Part shown: one piece after another, positions 40,787 through 49,007 of the stretch
Numbering within the stretch: position 1 is the first letter of the stretch
Layout: each line of letters opens with the position of its first letter
Source of the DNA: Streptomyces malachitofuscus
Lineage (GTDB): Bacteria > Actinomycetota > Actinomycetes > Streptomycetales > Streptomycetaceae
Length of the DNA: 64,000 nt
Reading direction: 5' to 3'
Assembly: GCF_014650055.1 (NCBI RefSeq)
Contig: NZ_BMUF01000015.1
Span: 1-64,000 of the forward strand
Notes under the pieces: model-generated
Told to the model about the DNA's origin: nothing
The model's input: only the letters and a program-made list of their open reading frames with translations
Databases searched by the model: none
Made by a program: the position numbers and the translations under genes

Positions 40787-41758
40787 GTGCTGGAAGAAGT
40801 CGAGCGCTGGCTCACCGAGCGTTCCTGGTCCGTGGCCGACCGATCGCTCCACCGGCTCCTGACGGCGAAACGTGCGACGGGGCAGACGGTGAGCGTGGTG
40901 CTGCCCGCGCTGAACGAGGAGGCGACGGTCGGCGAGATCGTCTCGGTGATCCGGCACGACCTTGTGCTCCAGGTCCCGCTGGTCGACGAGGTCGTGGTGG
41001 TCGACTCGGGCTCGACCGACCGCACCGCCGAGGAGGCGGCGGCCGCGGGCGCGACGGTGGTGCACCGGGACGAGATCCTGCCCCGGCTGCCGGCGGTGCC
41101 CGGCAAGGGCGAGGTGCTGTGGCGGTCGCTGCTGGTCACCCGGGGCGACATCGTGTGCTTCGTCGACGCGGACCTCCGGGAGTTCTCCTCCGACTTCGTC
41201 TCCGGCATCGTCGGCCCGCTCCTCACCGAGCCCGGCGTGCAGCTGGTCAAGGCCATGTACGACCGTCCGCTCACGGTGTCCGGCGGGCCCGCCTCCGGCA
41301 CGGTCGCGGCCGGTCAGGGCGGCCGGGTCACCGAGCTGATGGCCCGCCCGCTGCTGAACATGCACTGGCCCCGGCTGGCCGGCTTCGTCCAGCCGCTGGG
41401 CGGCGAGTACGCGGCCCGCCGCACCCTGCTCGAACAGCTCCCGTTCCCGGTCGGCTACGGCGTCGAGCTCGGCATGCTGGTCGACGCCCTGCACCTGGTG
41501 GGCCTGGACGCGCTGGCCCAGGTCGACGTCGGGGTGCGCAAGCACCGGCACCAGGACGGCCAGGCCCTCGGCCGCATGGCCGCCGCGATCTACCGCACCG
41601 CGCAGCTGCGCCTGGCCCGGGGTCACATGATCCGGCCGTCCCTGACCCAGTTCGAGCGCACGGGCGACAACTTCGAACCCCGGACGTACTCCGTCGACAC
41701 CGAGGAGCGGCCGCCGATGGCGGAGATCGCGGAGTACCAGGCCCGCAGGGTGGCCTGA
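40787..41758 (+). CDS. gpgS: Glucosyl-3-phosphoglycerate synthase
   Basis: Encodes 323 residues, GT81-type GT-A fold: VSVVLPALNEEATVGEIV, EVVVVDSGSTDRT, GKGEVLWRSL, CFVDADLREFSSDF (the metal-binding Asp-x-Asp-like site), LGGEYAARRTLLEQLPF and a C-terminal RKHRHQDGQALGRMA. It transfers glucose from an NDP-glucose to 3-phosphoglycerate, the first step to glucosylglycerate or methylglucose lipopolysaccharide. GTG 40787 has GAGGAG nine bases upstream; the frame is open to 40649, next to the riboswitch, without a better start. It lies near otsA and otsB, all using NDP-glucose. Confidence 0.9.
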   Translation: MLEEVERWLTERSWSVADRSLHRLLTAKRATGQTVSVVLPALNEEATVGEIVSVIRHDLVLQVPLVDEVVVVDSGSTDRTAEEAAAAGATVVHRDEILPRLPAVPGKGEVLWRSLLVTRGDIVCFVDADLREFSSDFVSGIVGPLLTEPGVQLVKAMYDRPLTVSGGPASGTVAAGQGGRVTELMARPLLNMHWPRLAGFVQPLGGEYAARRTLLEQLPFPVGYGVELGMLVDALHLVGLDALAQVDVGVRKHRHQDGQALGRMAAAIYRTAQLRLARGHMIRPSLTQFERTGDNFEPRTYSVDTEERPPMAEIAEYQARRVA

Positions 41759-41784
41759 CCCTCCGGCCGCCCATGCCCCCGGGG

Positions 41785-42459
41785 TCAGCCCGCCACGCCG
41801 TCCGACCAGCGCCAGATGCCGCCGGAGTCCAGTGCGCAGGTCAGGTACTCGCCGCCCCGGCCGTGCGTGCTCAGTCCCCGGTGCTTCTTGGCGCAGAACT
41901 GGCCGTCGGCGTAGCAGTTGCCGGCCGGGCTGGTGAGCTCGCAGGTGCCCGTACCGCCGCCCCCGGTCCCCCCGCTTCCGCCCGCCTCCTGCGTCTGCGC
42001 CGGTTCGGGGGTCGGGGTGGGCTTCGGGGTGTGCAGCAGACGGCCGTCGCAGTCGCGGCCGTCGCGCGGGACGGTGAACGTCACGCCGTCGGACCCGTCG
42101 GTCTGCTCGCAGACCTTCTCGCCGCTGCCCCAGGAGGAGGCCCGCTTGCCGGTGCCCTCCAGGCGGACGGCGTAGTCGAGGCCGGCCTTCTCGGCCGCGC
42201 GGATGGCCGTCCCGACGCGGTCGCCGGTGTGGTCCGACAACGTGACGGGGGTCGGGGTGGGCGTAGGAGTGGGCGTCTCGGTGGTGGGGGACGCCTCGGG
42301 CGTGGGGCTGCCGCTGCTCTGCGTGGCGGTGACCGCCGCGGGCCGGTCGTCCGTGCCCTGTGTGCCGGTGTCTCCGCCGCAGCCGGCCAGGGCCAGCGCG
42401 GAGGCCGCGATCAGCGCCGTCGTCCCGGCGAATCTGCGCATGCGTATGCGTATGGGCAT
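41785..42459 (-). CDS. Lipoprotein with Pro/Thr linker and Cys-rich C-terminus
   Basis: Encodes 224 residues. The signal (RIRMRRFAGTTALIAASALA) ends in lipobox LAGC near residue 28. A Pro/Thr-rich linker (PTPTPTPTP) crosses the cell wall, followed by a short alpha/beta module reminiscent of PASTA domains (VTLSDHTGDRVGTAIRAAEK), a second Pro/Thr linker, and a Cys-rich end (GTCELTSPAGNCYADGQFC and YLTCALD). Probably exposed on the cell surface. Function unknown. It is divergent from otsA. Confidence 0.78.
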   Translation of the reverse strand: MPIRIRMRRFAGTTALIAASALALAGCGGDTGTQGTDDRPAAVTATQSSGSPTPEASPTTETPTPTPTPTPVTLSDHTGDRVGTAIRAAEKAGLDYAVRLEGTGKRASSWGSGEKVCEQTDGSDGVTFTVPRDGRDCDGRLLHTPKPTPTPEPAQTQEAGGSGGTGGGGTGTCELTSPAGNCYADGQFCAKKHRGLSTHGRGGEYLTCALDSGGIWRWSDGVAG

Positions 42460-42602
42460 GGCGCCCACCCCCCAGATGTTGAAACGTGCACCACGCATCC
42501 TCCGCTCGTTCACATCTCCCACACAACCCACGTGACCAAATCGCCACCGAGGTGACGCGCGGGCACGTTTGAGGTTTCGGGGGCCGGGCTAGGTTGAGGC
42601 GT

Positions 42603-44006
42603 ATGGTTGCAAGCTTCGGTGCTGCTCGGGTGCTGGTCGCCTCCAATCGGGGACCGGTGTCGTACGACGTGGGAGAGGACGGCTCGCTGCGGGCCAGGCG
42701 GGGCGGCGGCGGACTGGTGTCCGGGCTGTCGGCGATCGGGCCGGAGGCAGGGGCGCTGTGGGTGTGCTCGGCACTGTCCGACGGCGACCGCGAGGCCGTA
42801 CGGCGCGGGGCCGGCGAGGACGGCGTACGGATGCTGGACATCCCGGCGGACGTGCACGCGGACGCGTACAACGGGATCGCCAACTCGGTGCTGTGGTTCG
42901 TGCACCACATGCTCTACCAGACGCCCCTGGAGCCGGTCTTCGACGCGGAGTTCCGCCGCCAGTGGGCGTCGTACGAGACCTACAACCGCGCCTTCGCCGA
43001 GGCGCTGGCCGAGGAGGCGGCGCAGGGCGCGGCGGTGCTGGTCCAGGACTACCACCTGACGCTCGTCCCCGGGATGCTCCGGGAACTCCGCCCGGACCTG
43101 CGCATCGGGCACTTCTCGCACACCCCGTGGGCGCCGCCGGAGTACTTCGCGATGCTGCCCGACGACATCGCGCGGCAGGTGCTGCGCGGGATGCTCGGCG
43201 CCGACCGGCTGGGCTTCCTCACCCGGCGCTGGGCGGACGCGTTCACCGCGTGCTGCGAGCGCTTCGCCGGCGGGCTCGGCGACACGCGGATCGGCGTGCA
43301 CGGGCTGGGCGCCGACGCGGACTTCCTGCGCGCCCGCTCCCACGAGGCCGACGTCGACGAGCGGATGGCCGCACTGCGGGAGGAGATCGGCGAGGGGCGC
43401 CGGACCATCGTCCGGGTCGACCGCACCGAGCTGTCGAAGAACATCGTGCGGGGCCTGCTGGCGTACCGGCAGCTCCTGGACGACCGCCCCGAGTGGCGCG
43501 AGCGCGTGGTGCACGTCGCGTTCGCCTACCCCTCCCGGCAGGACCTCGCCGTCTACCGCGACTACACCGCCGAGGTGCAGCGGCTCGCCGAGGACATCAA
43601 CGAGCGCTACGGCACGCCCGGCTGGCGGCCCGTCGTCCTCCACGTGAAGGACGACTTCGCGCGCTCGCTGGCCGCGTACCGGCTGGCGGACGTGGCCCTG
43701 GTCAACCCCATCCGCGACGGCATGAACCTGGTCGCCAAGGAGGTCCCGGTCGTCTCCGACACGGGATGCGCGCTGGTGCTGTCACGGGAGGCCGGCGCCC
43801 ACGAGGAGCTGGGCGAGGACGCGATCACGGTCAACCCCTACGACGTCGTCGAGACCTCCCGCGCCCTGCACGAGGCCCTGACGATGAGCCCGGCCGACCG
43901 CACCGACCGCACCAAACGCCTGGCGGCCTCGGCGACGGCGCTCCCCCCGGCCCGCTGGTTCCTGGACCAGCTGGAGGCGCTGCGGGAGGGGACGCCGTCC
44001 CGCTGA
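42603..44006 (+). CDS. otsA: Trehalose-6-phosphate synthase
   Basis: Encodes 467 residues, GT20/GT-B fold. Marks: VLVASNRGPVSYD, RGGGGLVSGL (sugar-nucleotide loop), LWFVHHMLY, LVQDYHLTLVPGMLRE, GHFSHTPWAP, VDRTELSKNI, VNPIRDGMNLVAKE, LVLSREAGAHEELG and VNPYDVVET. It joins an NDP-glucose to glucose-6-phosphate. The N-terminal loop differs from the enterobacterial type (SNRGP rather than SNRI), as usual for this actinobacterial group. ATG 42603 is chosen. otsB follows after 56 bases. Confidence 0.95.
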   Translation: MVASFGAARVLVASNRGPVSYDVGEDGSLRARRGGGGLVSGLSAIGPEAGALWVCSALSDGDREAVRRGAGEDGVRMLDIPADVHADAYNGIANSVLWFVHHMLYQTPLEPVFDAEFRRQWASYETYNRAFAEALAEEAAQGAAVLVQDYHLTLVPGMLRELRPDLRIGHFSHTPWAPPEYFAMLPDDIARQVLRGMLGADRLGFLTRRWADAFTACCERFAGGLGDTRIGVHGLGADADFLRARSHEADVDERMAALREEIGEGRRTIVRVDRTELSKNIVRGLLAYRQLLDDRPEWRERVVHVAFAYPSRQDLAVYRDYTAEVQRLAEDINERYGTPGWRPVVLHVKDDFARSLAAYRLADVALVNPIRDGMNLVAKEVPVVSDTGCALVLSREAGAHEELGEDAITVNPYDVVETSRALHEALTMSPADRTDRTKRLAASATALPPARWFLDQLEALREGTPSR

Positions 44007-44062
44007 CCGGGATGGCCGGTCGGGCAGGCGTGCGACCCGGTGGCCGTGGATAGGTTGGGCGT

Positions 44063-44923
44063 ATGGCCAGCCATACGGATTCCACGGACCCGAATGCCAC
44101 GCCCACGCCCGCCACGCAGGCCGGCCGGGAGGGACTGGAGGCGCTTCTCGCCCGCCCCGGGAAAGCACTGATCGGGCTCGACTTCGACGGGACGCTCGCG
44201 CCGATCGTGGCCGATCCCGAGCAGGCCCGCGCGCACCCCGACGCGGTGCCCGCGCTCGCCGCGCTCGCCCCGAAGGTGGCCGCGGTCGCGGTCGTCACGG
44301 GCCGGCCGGCGGGGGTCGCGGTACGCAACGGGGGCTTCGCGGGCGTTCCCGGTCTGGAGCACCTCGTCGTTCTCGGCCACTACGGCGCCGAGCGCTGGGA
44401 CGCCGTCACCGGCACCGTCACGGCGCCCGCGCCGCATCCGGGTGTCGCCTCCGCCCGCGCGGAGCTGCCGGGGCTGCTCGACCGGGTCGGCGCGTGGCAG
44501 GGCACCTGGATCGAGGAGAAGGGCCGGGCGGTGGCCGTGCACACCCGCAGGGCCGACGATCCGCAGGCCGCGTTCGAGGCCCTGCGCGAGCCGCTGGCCG
44601 ACCTCGCCACCCGGCACGGCCTCGTCGTCGAGCCGGGCCGCATGGTCCTGGAGCTTCGCCCGCCGGGCATGGACAAGGGGGTCGCCCTGATGGAGTACGC
44701 GCGGGAGATCGGCGCGGAGTCGGTGCTCTACGCCGGGGACGATCTGGGCGACCTCGCCGCGTACACGGCGGTCGACAAGCTCCGCGCGGCGGGGACGCCG
44801 GGGCTGCTGGTGTGCAGCGGCAGCGAGGAGGTCACGGAGCTCCGGGAACGCGCGGACGTGGTGACGGACGGCCCGTCCGGCGTCGTACGCCTGCTGCGTG
44901 GACTGGCCGCCCGCCTGCCGTGA
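44063..44923 (+). CDS. otsB: Trehalose-6-phosphate phosphatase
   Basis: Encodes 286 residues, HAD-superfamily: GLDFDGTLAPIV (nucleophile Asp), VVTGRPAG (motif II Thr), HYGAERWD cap region, PPGMDKGVAL (Lys) and YAGDDLGDLAAY (motif IV). It removes phosphate from trehalose-6-phosphate made by OtsA upstream. About 30 residues of Thr/Ala-rich leader precede the fold. Complete. Confidence 0.95.
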   Translation: MASHTDSTDPNATPTPATQAGREGLEALLARPGKALIGLDFDGTLAPIVADPEQARAHPDAVPALAALAPKVAAVAVVTGRPAGVAVRNGGFAGVPGLEHLVVLGHYGAERWDAVTGTVTAPAPHPGVASARAELPGLLDRVGAWQGTWIEEKGRAVAVHTRRADDPQAAFEALREPLADLATRHGLVVEPGRMVLELRPPGMDKGVALMEYAREIGAESVLYAGDDLGDLAAYTAVDKLRAAGTPGLLVCSGSEEVTELRERADVVTDGPSGVVRLLRGLAARLP

Positions 44924-44931
44924 CGCTTCCT

Positions 44932-45107
44932 CGCCCCCGCCGCCCTTTCCCGTCCCACCCTGGGGGCTGCGCCCCCAGACCCCCCTTTCGGCCCTTCGGG
45001 CCTCGTCCTCAAACGCCGGACAGGCTGGTGTGTCAGCCCCTTCGGCGTTTGAGGAGCGGGGTCTGGGGCGGAGCCCCAGGTCGGGACGGGAAGGGGCGGC
45101 GGGGGCG
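44932..45107. repeat. Long imperfect inverted repeat (about 176 bp)
   Basis: The outer arms 44932-44956 and 45083-45107 match at 24 of 25 positions. Middle arms near 44960-44982 and 45058-45080 pair with few mismatches. Inner arms CCTCAAACGCCG (45007-45018) and CGGCGTTTGAGG (45043-45054) are perfect. It fills the convergent gap between otsB and the DUF3263 gene and can act as a terminator in both directions. The central word resembles a repeat I recall from many Streptomyces intergenic gaps. Confidence 0.8.
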
Positions 45108-45130
45108 AAAACACCCCTCCGGGATCCGGC

Positions 45131-45391
45131 TCAGCGTTCGCCGCGGCGAGTCTCGCGGATGCGGCGCAGGCGGTTGACCGTCACCGGGTCGTGGGCCAAC
45201 GCACGGGGATCGTCGAGAAGGGCGTTCAGGAGTTGGTAATAGCGCACGGGCGCCAGGCCCAGCTCTTCCCGGATCGCGCGCTCCTTCACCCCGGGCCCCG
45301 TGAAGCCCCGGCGCTCCAGCGCGAGGATGTCCCGCTCACGCCGGCCCAGCCCGCCGCCCTCGTCGTATCCCTCGTCCCCCGTGCCGTCCAT
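45131..45391 (-). CDS. DUF3263 family protein
   Basis: Encodes 86 residues. The core LGRRERDILALERRGFTGPG and ERAIREELGLAPVRYYQLLN reads like a small helix-turn-helix, with NRLRRIRETRRGER as a basic tail. This matches DUF3263, short actinobacterial proteins probably binding DNA. ATG 45391 lies 11 bases after the stop of the sugar-binding lipoprotein gene, so it is probably in the same transcript. Confidence 0.85.
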   Translation of the reverse strand: MDGTGDEGYDEGGGLGRRERDILALERRGFTGPGVKERAIREELGLAPVRYYQLLNALLDDPRALAHDPVTVNRLRRIRETRRGER

Positions 45392-45401
45392 GCCCCGCAG
45401 G

Positions 45402-46670
45402 TTACTCCGCGCTCTCCGCGCGCGTGGCCGTCGCCTGGAGCGCGCCCAGGACGCCGGCGGGGCTGCCGCCCGGCTCGACCGCCTTGCCGATCTGCTTCTT
45501 GATCGCCGCGTTGACCGCCGCCCAGGACGTGTTGCCGACCGGGTAGAGCTCCGAGGTCGGCAGCTGGTCGAGGAACGGCTTGAGGTCCTTGTCCTGGCCG
45601 GACGCGGCCATCGCACGGGACGCGGAGCCGGTGACCGGGAGCAGGTTGTACTCGCGGGAGAAGTCGAGCACGTTCTTCTCGCTGTAGACGAAGTCGAGGA
45701 AGTCGCCGACCTCGTCGCGGTGGCCGTTCTCGTTGAAGGCCATCATCCAGTCGGCGACGCCGAGCGTGGCGGAGCTCTCGCCGTCGAGGCCGGGCGTCGG
45801 CACCATGCCGTACTTCACGCCCTTCTTGCCGGCCATCTCCATCAGCGAGGGATGCCCGTTGAGCATGCCGACGTCACCGGCGGCGAACGCCTCGAACGCC
45901 TTGGCCCGGTCGAGCTTGCCGGGCGCGACGGGACCGGTGAGGCCCTTGCCGACCAGTTCGTCCCGCAGCCAGCTGAAGGTCTCGACGTTCTCCGTGGAGT
46001 CGATGCCGTACGTGCCCGCCAGGTCGGTGTAGCCGCCGTCGCCGCTGAGCAGCCACTGCATGGTCTCGGCCTGTGCCTCCTCCGGGCCGAGCGGCAGCGC
46101 GTACGGGTACTTCACGCCCTGCGCCTCGAGCGCCTCGGCGTTCGCGGCGAGCTCGTCCCATGTCTTCGGCGGGGTGATACCGGCCTCGGCGAACAGGTCC
46201 TTGTTGTAGAAGAGCACGCGCGTGGACGCGGCGAACGGCATGCCGTACTGCACGCTGTTGACCTCGCCCGCGGTGGAGAGCTGGGAGAGGAAGTCCGCCT
46301 GGACGGGTATGGAGAGCAGGTCACCGGCCTTGTAGAGCTTGCCCTGGGCCGCGTAGTCGGCGTACGCGCCGATCTGCGCCATGTCCGGCGGGTCGCCGGC
46401 GTCGACCATCTCCTTGACCTTGCGGTCGACGTCGTTCCAGGAGTAGACGCTGACGTCGATCTTCACCCCGGGGTGGTCGTTCTCGTAGCGCTCGACCAGG
46501 TCGGCCCAGTACTTCTTGGAGCTGTTGGCCGCGCTGTTGCCGTAGTCCGCGGCGACGAGTCTCAGGGTCACGTCGGACGATCCGCCTCCGGCGCCGCATC
46601 CGCCGAGGACTCCTGTCAGTCCCAGCGCGGACACCACCGCGATCGCCCTTGCCCCGACCCGCCGCTGCAC
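45402..46670 (-). CDS. Sugar ABC transporter substrate-binding lipoprotein
   Basis: Encodes 422 residues from GTG 46670. The signal (ARAIAVVSALGLTGVLGGC) carries lipobox LGGC. The mature protein is a type-I sugar-binding protein: VTLRLVAADYGN, WADLVERYENDHPGVKIDV, DMAQIGAYADYA, VLFYNKDLFAEAGITPPKTWDEL, AGDVGMLNGHPSLMEMAG. No permease or ATPase gene is adjacent, so it must use transporters encoded elsewhere. It is divergent from nagK across two dre-like sites, so its ligand may be an aminosugar or chito-oligosaccharide (inference). Confidence 0.9.
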   Translation of the reverse strand: MQRRVGARAIAVVSALGLTGVLGGCGAGGGSSDVTLRLVAADYGNSAANSSKKYWADLVERYENDHPGVKIDVSVYSWNDVDRKVKEMVDAGDPPDMAQIGAYADYAAQGKLYKAGDLLSIPVQADFLSQLSTAGEVNSVQYGMPFAASTRVLFYNKDLFAEAGITPPKTWDELAANAEALEAQGVKYPYALPLGPEEAQAETMQWLLSGDGGYTDLAGTYGIDSTENVETFSWLRDELVGKGLTGPVAPGKLDRAKAFEAFAAGDVGMLNGHPSLMEMAGKKGVKYGMVPTPGLDGESSATLGVADWMMAFNENGHRDEVGDFLDFVYSEKNVLDFSREYNLLPVTGSASRAMAASGQDKDLKPFLDQLPTSELYPVGNTSWAAVNAAIKKQIGKAVEPGGSPAGVLGALQATATRAESAE

Positions 46671-46727
46671 GTGCCTTGCCCCTTACCCGGCGCCTCGCGC
46701 CATTCGAAATTTTTCGATGATTCAGAA

Positions 46728-46743
46728 TAGGTCTACACCACGT
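46728..46743. promoter_or_regulatory. DasR (dre)-like operator 1 before nagK
   Basis: Centred on GGTCTACACCAC, about 12 of 16 positions matching the dre consensus as remembered (ACTGGTCTAGACCACT). Confidence 0.6.
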
Positions 46744-46744
46744 G

Positions 46745-46760
46745 AGTGGACTAGACCTCT
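46745..46760. promoter_or_regulatory. DasR (dre)-like operator 2 before nagK
   Basis: AGTGGACTAGACCTCT, at least 13 of 16 positions matching the dre consensus. The two sites are almost adjacent, as expected for a DasR-controlled nagKA promoter. Confidence 0.7.
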
Positions 46761-46780
46761 TGTGGGTCCCCGGTCCACAC

Positions 46781-46796
46781 TGTTTCCCGTGAAACA
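46781..46796. promoter_or_regulatory. parS-like palindrome over the nagK start codon
   Basis: TGTTTCCCGTGAAACA differs at one central base from the parS consensus TGTTTCACGTGAAACA. The nagK GTG codon is inside it. Confidence 0.5.
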
Positions 46797-47742
46797 TGTC
46801 ATCGCCCTCGACGTGGGCGGCACCGGGATGAAGGCCGCCCTGGTCGGGGCGGACGGCGAGCTGCTGCACCAGGCCCGCCGGCCCACCGGCCGGGAACGCG
46901 GCGCGGACGCGGTCGTCGCGGAGATCCTCGACTTCGCGGCGGAACTGCGCGCCCACGGCATCCACCGGCACGGCGTCCCCGCGTCCGCCGCCGGTGTCGC
47001 CGTCCCCGGCATCGTCGACGAGTCGGAGGGAGTCGCCGTCTACGCGGCGAACCTCGGCTGGCGCGACGTCCCGCTGCGCGCGCTGCTCACCGAGCGCCTC
47101 GGCGGCGTCCCCGTCGCCCTCGGCCACGATGTGCGCACCGGCGGACTCGCCGAGGGACGCATCGGTGCGGGCCGGGGCACGGACCGTTTCCTGTTCGTCC
47201 CCCTGGGCACCGGTATCGCGGGCGCCATCGGCATCGACGGCCGGGTCGAGGCGGGCGCGCACGGCTTCGCGGGCGAGATCGGCCACATCGTCGTACGGCC
47301 CGGGAGCGCACCCTGTCCGTGCGGGCAGCGCGGCTGTCTGGAGCGGTTCGCGTCCGCCGCCGCCGTGAGCGAGGCGTGGGCAGCCGCCTGCGGTGACCCG
47401 GGCGCGGACGCGGCCGACTGCGCCAAGGCCGTCGAGTCCGGGGACGCACGGGCCGTTCAGGTGTGGCAGGACGCGGTGGACGCGCTCGCCGACGGGCTGG
47501 TCACCGCACTCACCCTGCTGGACCCGCGGACCCTGATCGTCGGTGGCGGGCTCGCCGAAGCGGGGGAAACCTTGTTCACACCCCTGCGGGAGGCCGTCCG
47601 GCGGCGGGTCACCTTCCAGAAGCTGCCGTCCCTGGTCCCCGCGGCCCTCGGAGACACCGCCGGATGCCTGGGCGCGGGGCTCCTCGCCTGGGACCTGATC
47701 GACACCACTGACCCCTCGTACCCCTCGGAGGTAACCACCTGA
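46789..47742 (+). CDS. nagK: ROK-family N-acetylglucosamine kinase
   Basis: Encodes 317 residues. ROK marks: IALDVGGTGMKAALVG (phosphate 1), GVAVPGIVDE, GHDVRTGGLAEG, PLGTGIAGAIGIDG (phosphate 2), GFAGEIGHIVV and the zinc motif CPCGQRGCLER. It phosphorylates GlcNAc (or glucose) with ATP. The nagA gene starts one base into its stop, and dre operators precede it, which favours GlcNAc over glucose as substrate. No clear ribosome site precedes GTG 46789. Confidence 0.88.
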   Translation: MKHVIALDVGGTGMKAALVGADGELLHQARRPTGRERGADAVVAEILDFAAELRAHGIHRHGVPASAAGVAVPGIVDESEGVAVYAANLGWRDVPLRALLTERLGGVPVALGHDVRTGGLAEGRIGAGRGTDRFLFVPLGTGIAGAIGIDGRVEAGAHGFAGEIGHIVVRPGSAPCPCGQRGCLERFASAAAVSEAWAAACGDPGADAADCAKAVESGDARAVQVWQDAVDALADGLVTALTLLDPRTLIVGGGLAEAGETLFTPLREAVRRRVTFQKLPSLVPAALGDTAGCLGAGLLAWDLIDTTDPSYPSEVTT

Positions 47743-48887
47743 TGGCCCCCACCAAGGTTCTCACCGGTGCCCGGGTGGTCCTGCCCACCGGGACCGTGGA
47801 CGACGGACGCGTGATCGTCGAGGGCACGCGGATCGCCGCCACGGCACCCGACGACGCCGAGACGGCCGACCTGTCCGGCCACTGGCTGGTCCCCGGCTTC
47901 GTCGACATCCACAACCACGGCGGCGGCGGGGCGTCCTTCGCCGGTGGCACCGCCGAGGACGTGCTCAAAGGCGTCCACGCCCACCGCGTGCACGGCACCA
48001 CCACGGTGGTCGCCTCCGCCGTCACCGGTGACCTGGACTTCCTCGCCCGGCACGCCGGGATGCTCGCGGAACTGGCGCAGCAGGGCGACATCGCCGGGAT
48101 CCACTTCGAGGGGCCGTTCATCTCCCCCTGTCGCAAGGGCGCGCACGACGAGCAACTGCTGCGCGACCCCGACCCGGCCGAGGTCCGCAAGCTGCTCGAC
48201 GCCGCGCACGGACAGGCGAGGATGATGACGCTGGCCACGGAGCTGCCGGGCGGCCTGGACTCCGTACGGCTGCTCGTCGAGCACGGGGTGATCGCGGCCG
48301 TGGGACACACGGACGCGACCTACGAGCAGACCGTCGCGGCCATCGACGCCGGCGCGACCGTCGCCACCCACCTCTTCAACGCGATGCCCCCGCTCGGCCA
48401 CCGCGCCCCGGGTCCGATCACCGCCCTGCTGGAGGACGAGCGGGTCACCGTCGAGCTGATCAACGACGGCACGCATCTGCATCCGGCCGCGCTCCAGCTG
48501 GCCTTCCACCACGCGGGCGCCGAGCGGGTCGCCTTCATCACCGACGCGATGGACGCGGCCGGCTTCGGCGACGGCCGCTACATGCTGGGCCCGATGGAGG
48601 TCGAGGTCGCGGACGGTGTGGCCCGGCTGGTGGAGGGCGGTTCGATCGCCGGCTCCACGCTCACCCTGGACCGCGCCTTCAAGCGGGCGGTGACGGTCGA
48701 CGGGCTGCCCGTCGAGGACGTCGTCGCGGCGGTCTCCGCCAACCCGGCGCGGCTGCTCGGCCTGGACGACCGGATCGGCTCCCTGGAACCCGGCAAGGAC
48801 GCCGACCTGGTGGTTCTGGACGCCGGCTTCGACCTGGTGGGCGTGATGCGCCGGGGAGAATGGGTGGTCGATCCCCAACTGGGCTGA
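47742..48887 (+). CDS. nagA: N-acetylglucosamine-6-phosphate deacetylase
   Basis: Encodes 381 residues, amidohydrolase barrel: VPGFVDIHNHGGGGASF (metal His-x-His), GIHFEGPFISP (metal Glu), AVGHTDATYEQ and ATHLFNAMPPLGHRAPG (metal His residues), FITDAMDAAGFGDG (catalytic Asp). It makes glucosamine-6-phosphate plus acetate. Its ATG overlaps the nagK stop (TGATG). It takes GlcNAc-6-phosphate from NagK and from MurQ (33334). Confidence 0.96.
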   Translation: MAPTKVLTGARVVLPTGTVDDGRVIVEGTRIAATAPDDAETADLSGHWLVPGFVDIHNHGGGGASFAGGTAEDVLKGVHAHRVHGTTTVVASAVTGDLDFLARHAGMLAELAQQGDIAGIHFEGPFISPCRKGAHDEQLLRDPDPAEVRKLLDAAHGQARMMTLATELPGGLDSVRLLVEHGVIAAVGHTDATYEQTVAAIDAGATVATHLFNAMPPLGHRAPGPITALLEDERVTVELINDGTHLHPAALQLAFHHAGAERVAFITDAMDAAGFGDGRYMLGPMEVEVADGVARLVEGGSIAGSTLTLDRAFKRAVTVDGLPVEDVVAAVSANPARLLGLDDRIGSLEPGKDADLVVLDAGFDLVGVMRRGEWVVDPQLG

Positions 48888-49007
48888 TCCGTCCGCCGAT
48901 CGCCGGACGGTGGCCGGTCCGAGGGGTGGGCCGACCGCCGTCCGTTTGGCATGATCGTGCTCCCGGGACACACGGCAGGCGCAAGCACAAAGGGGGAGGT
49001 CGGCCCG

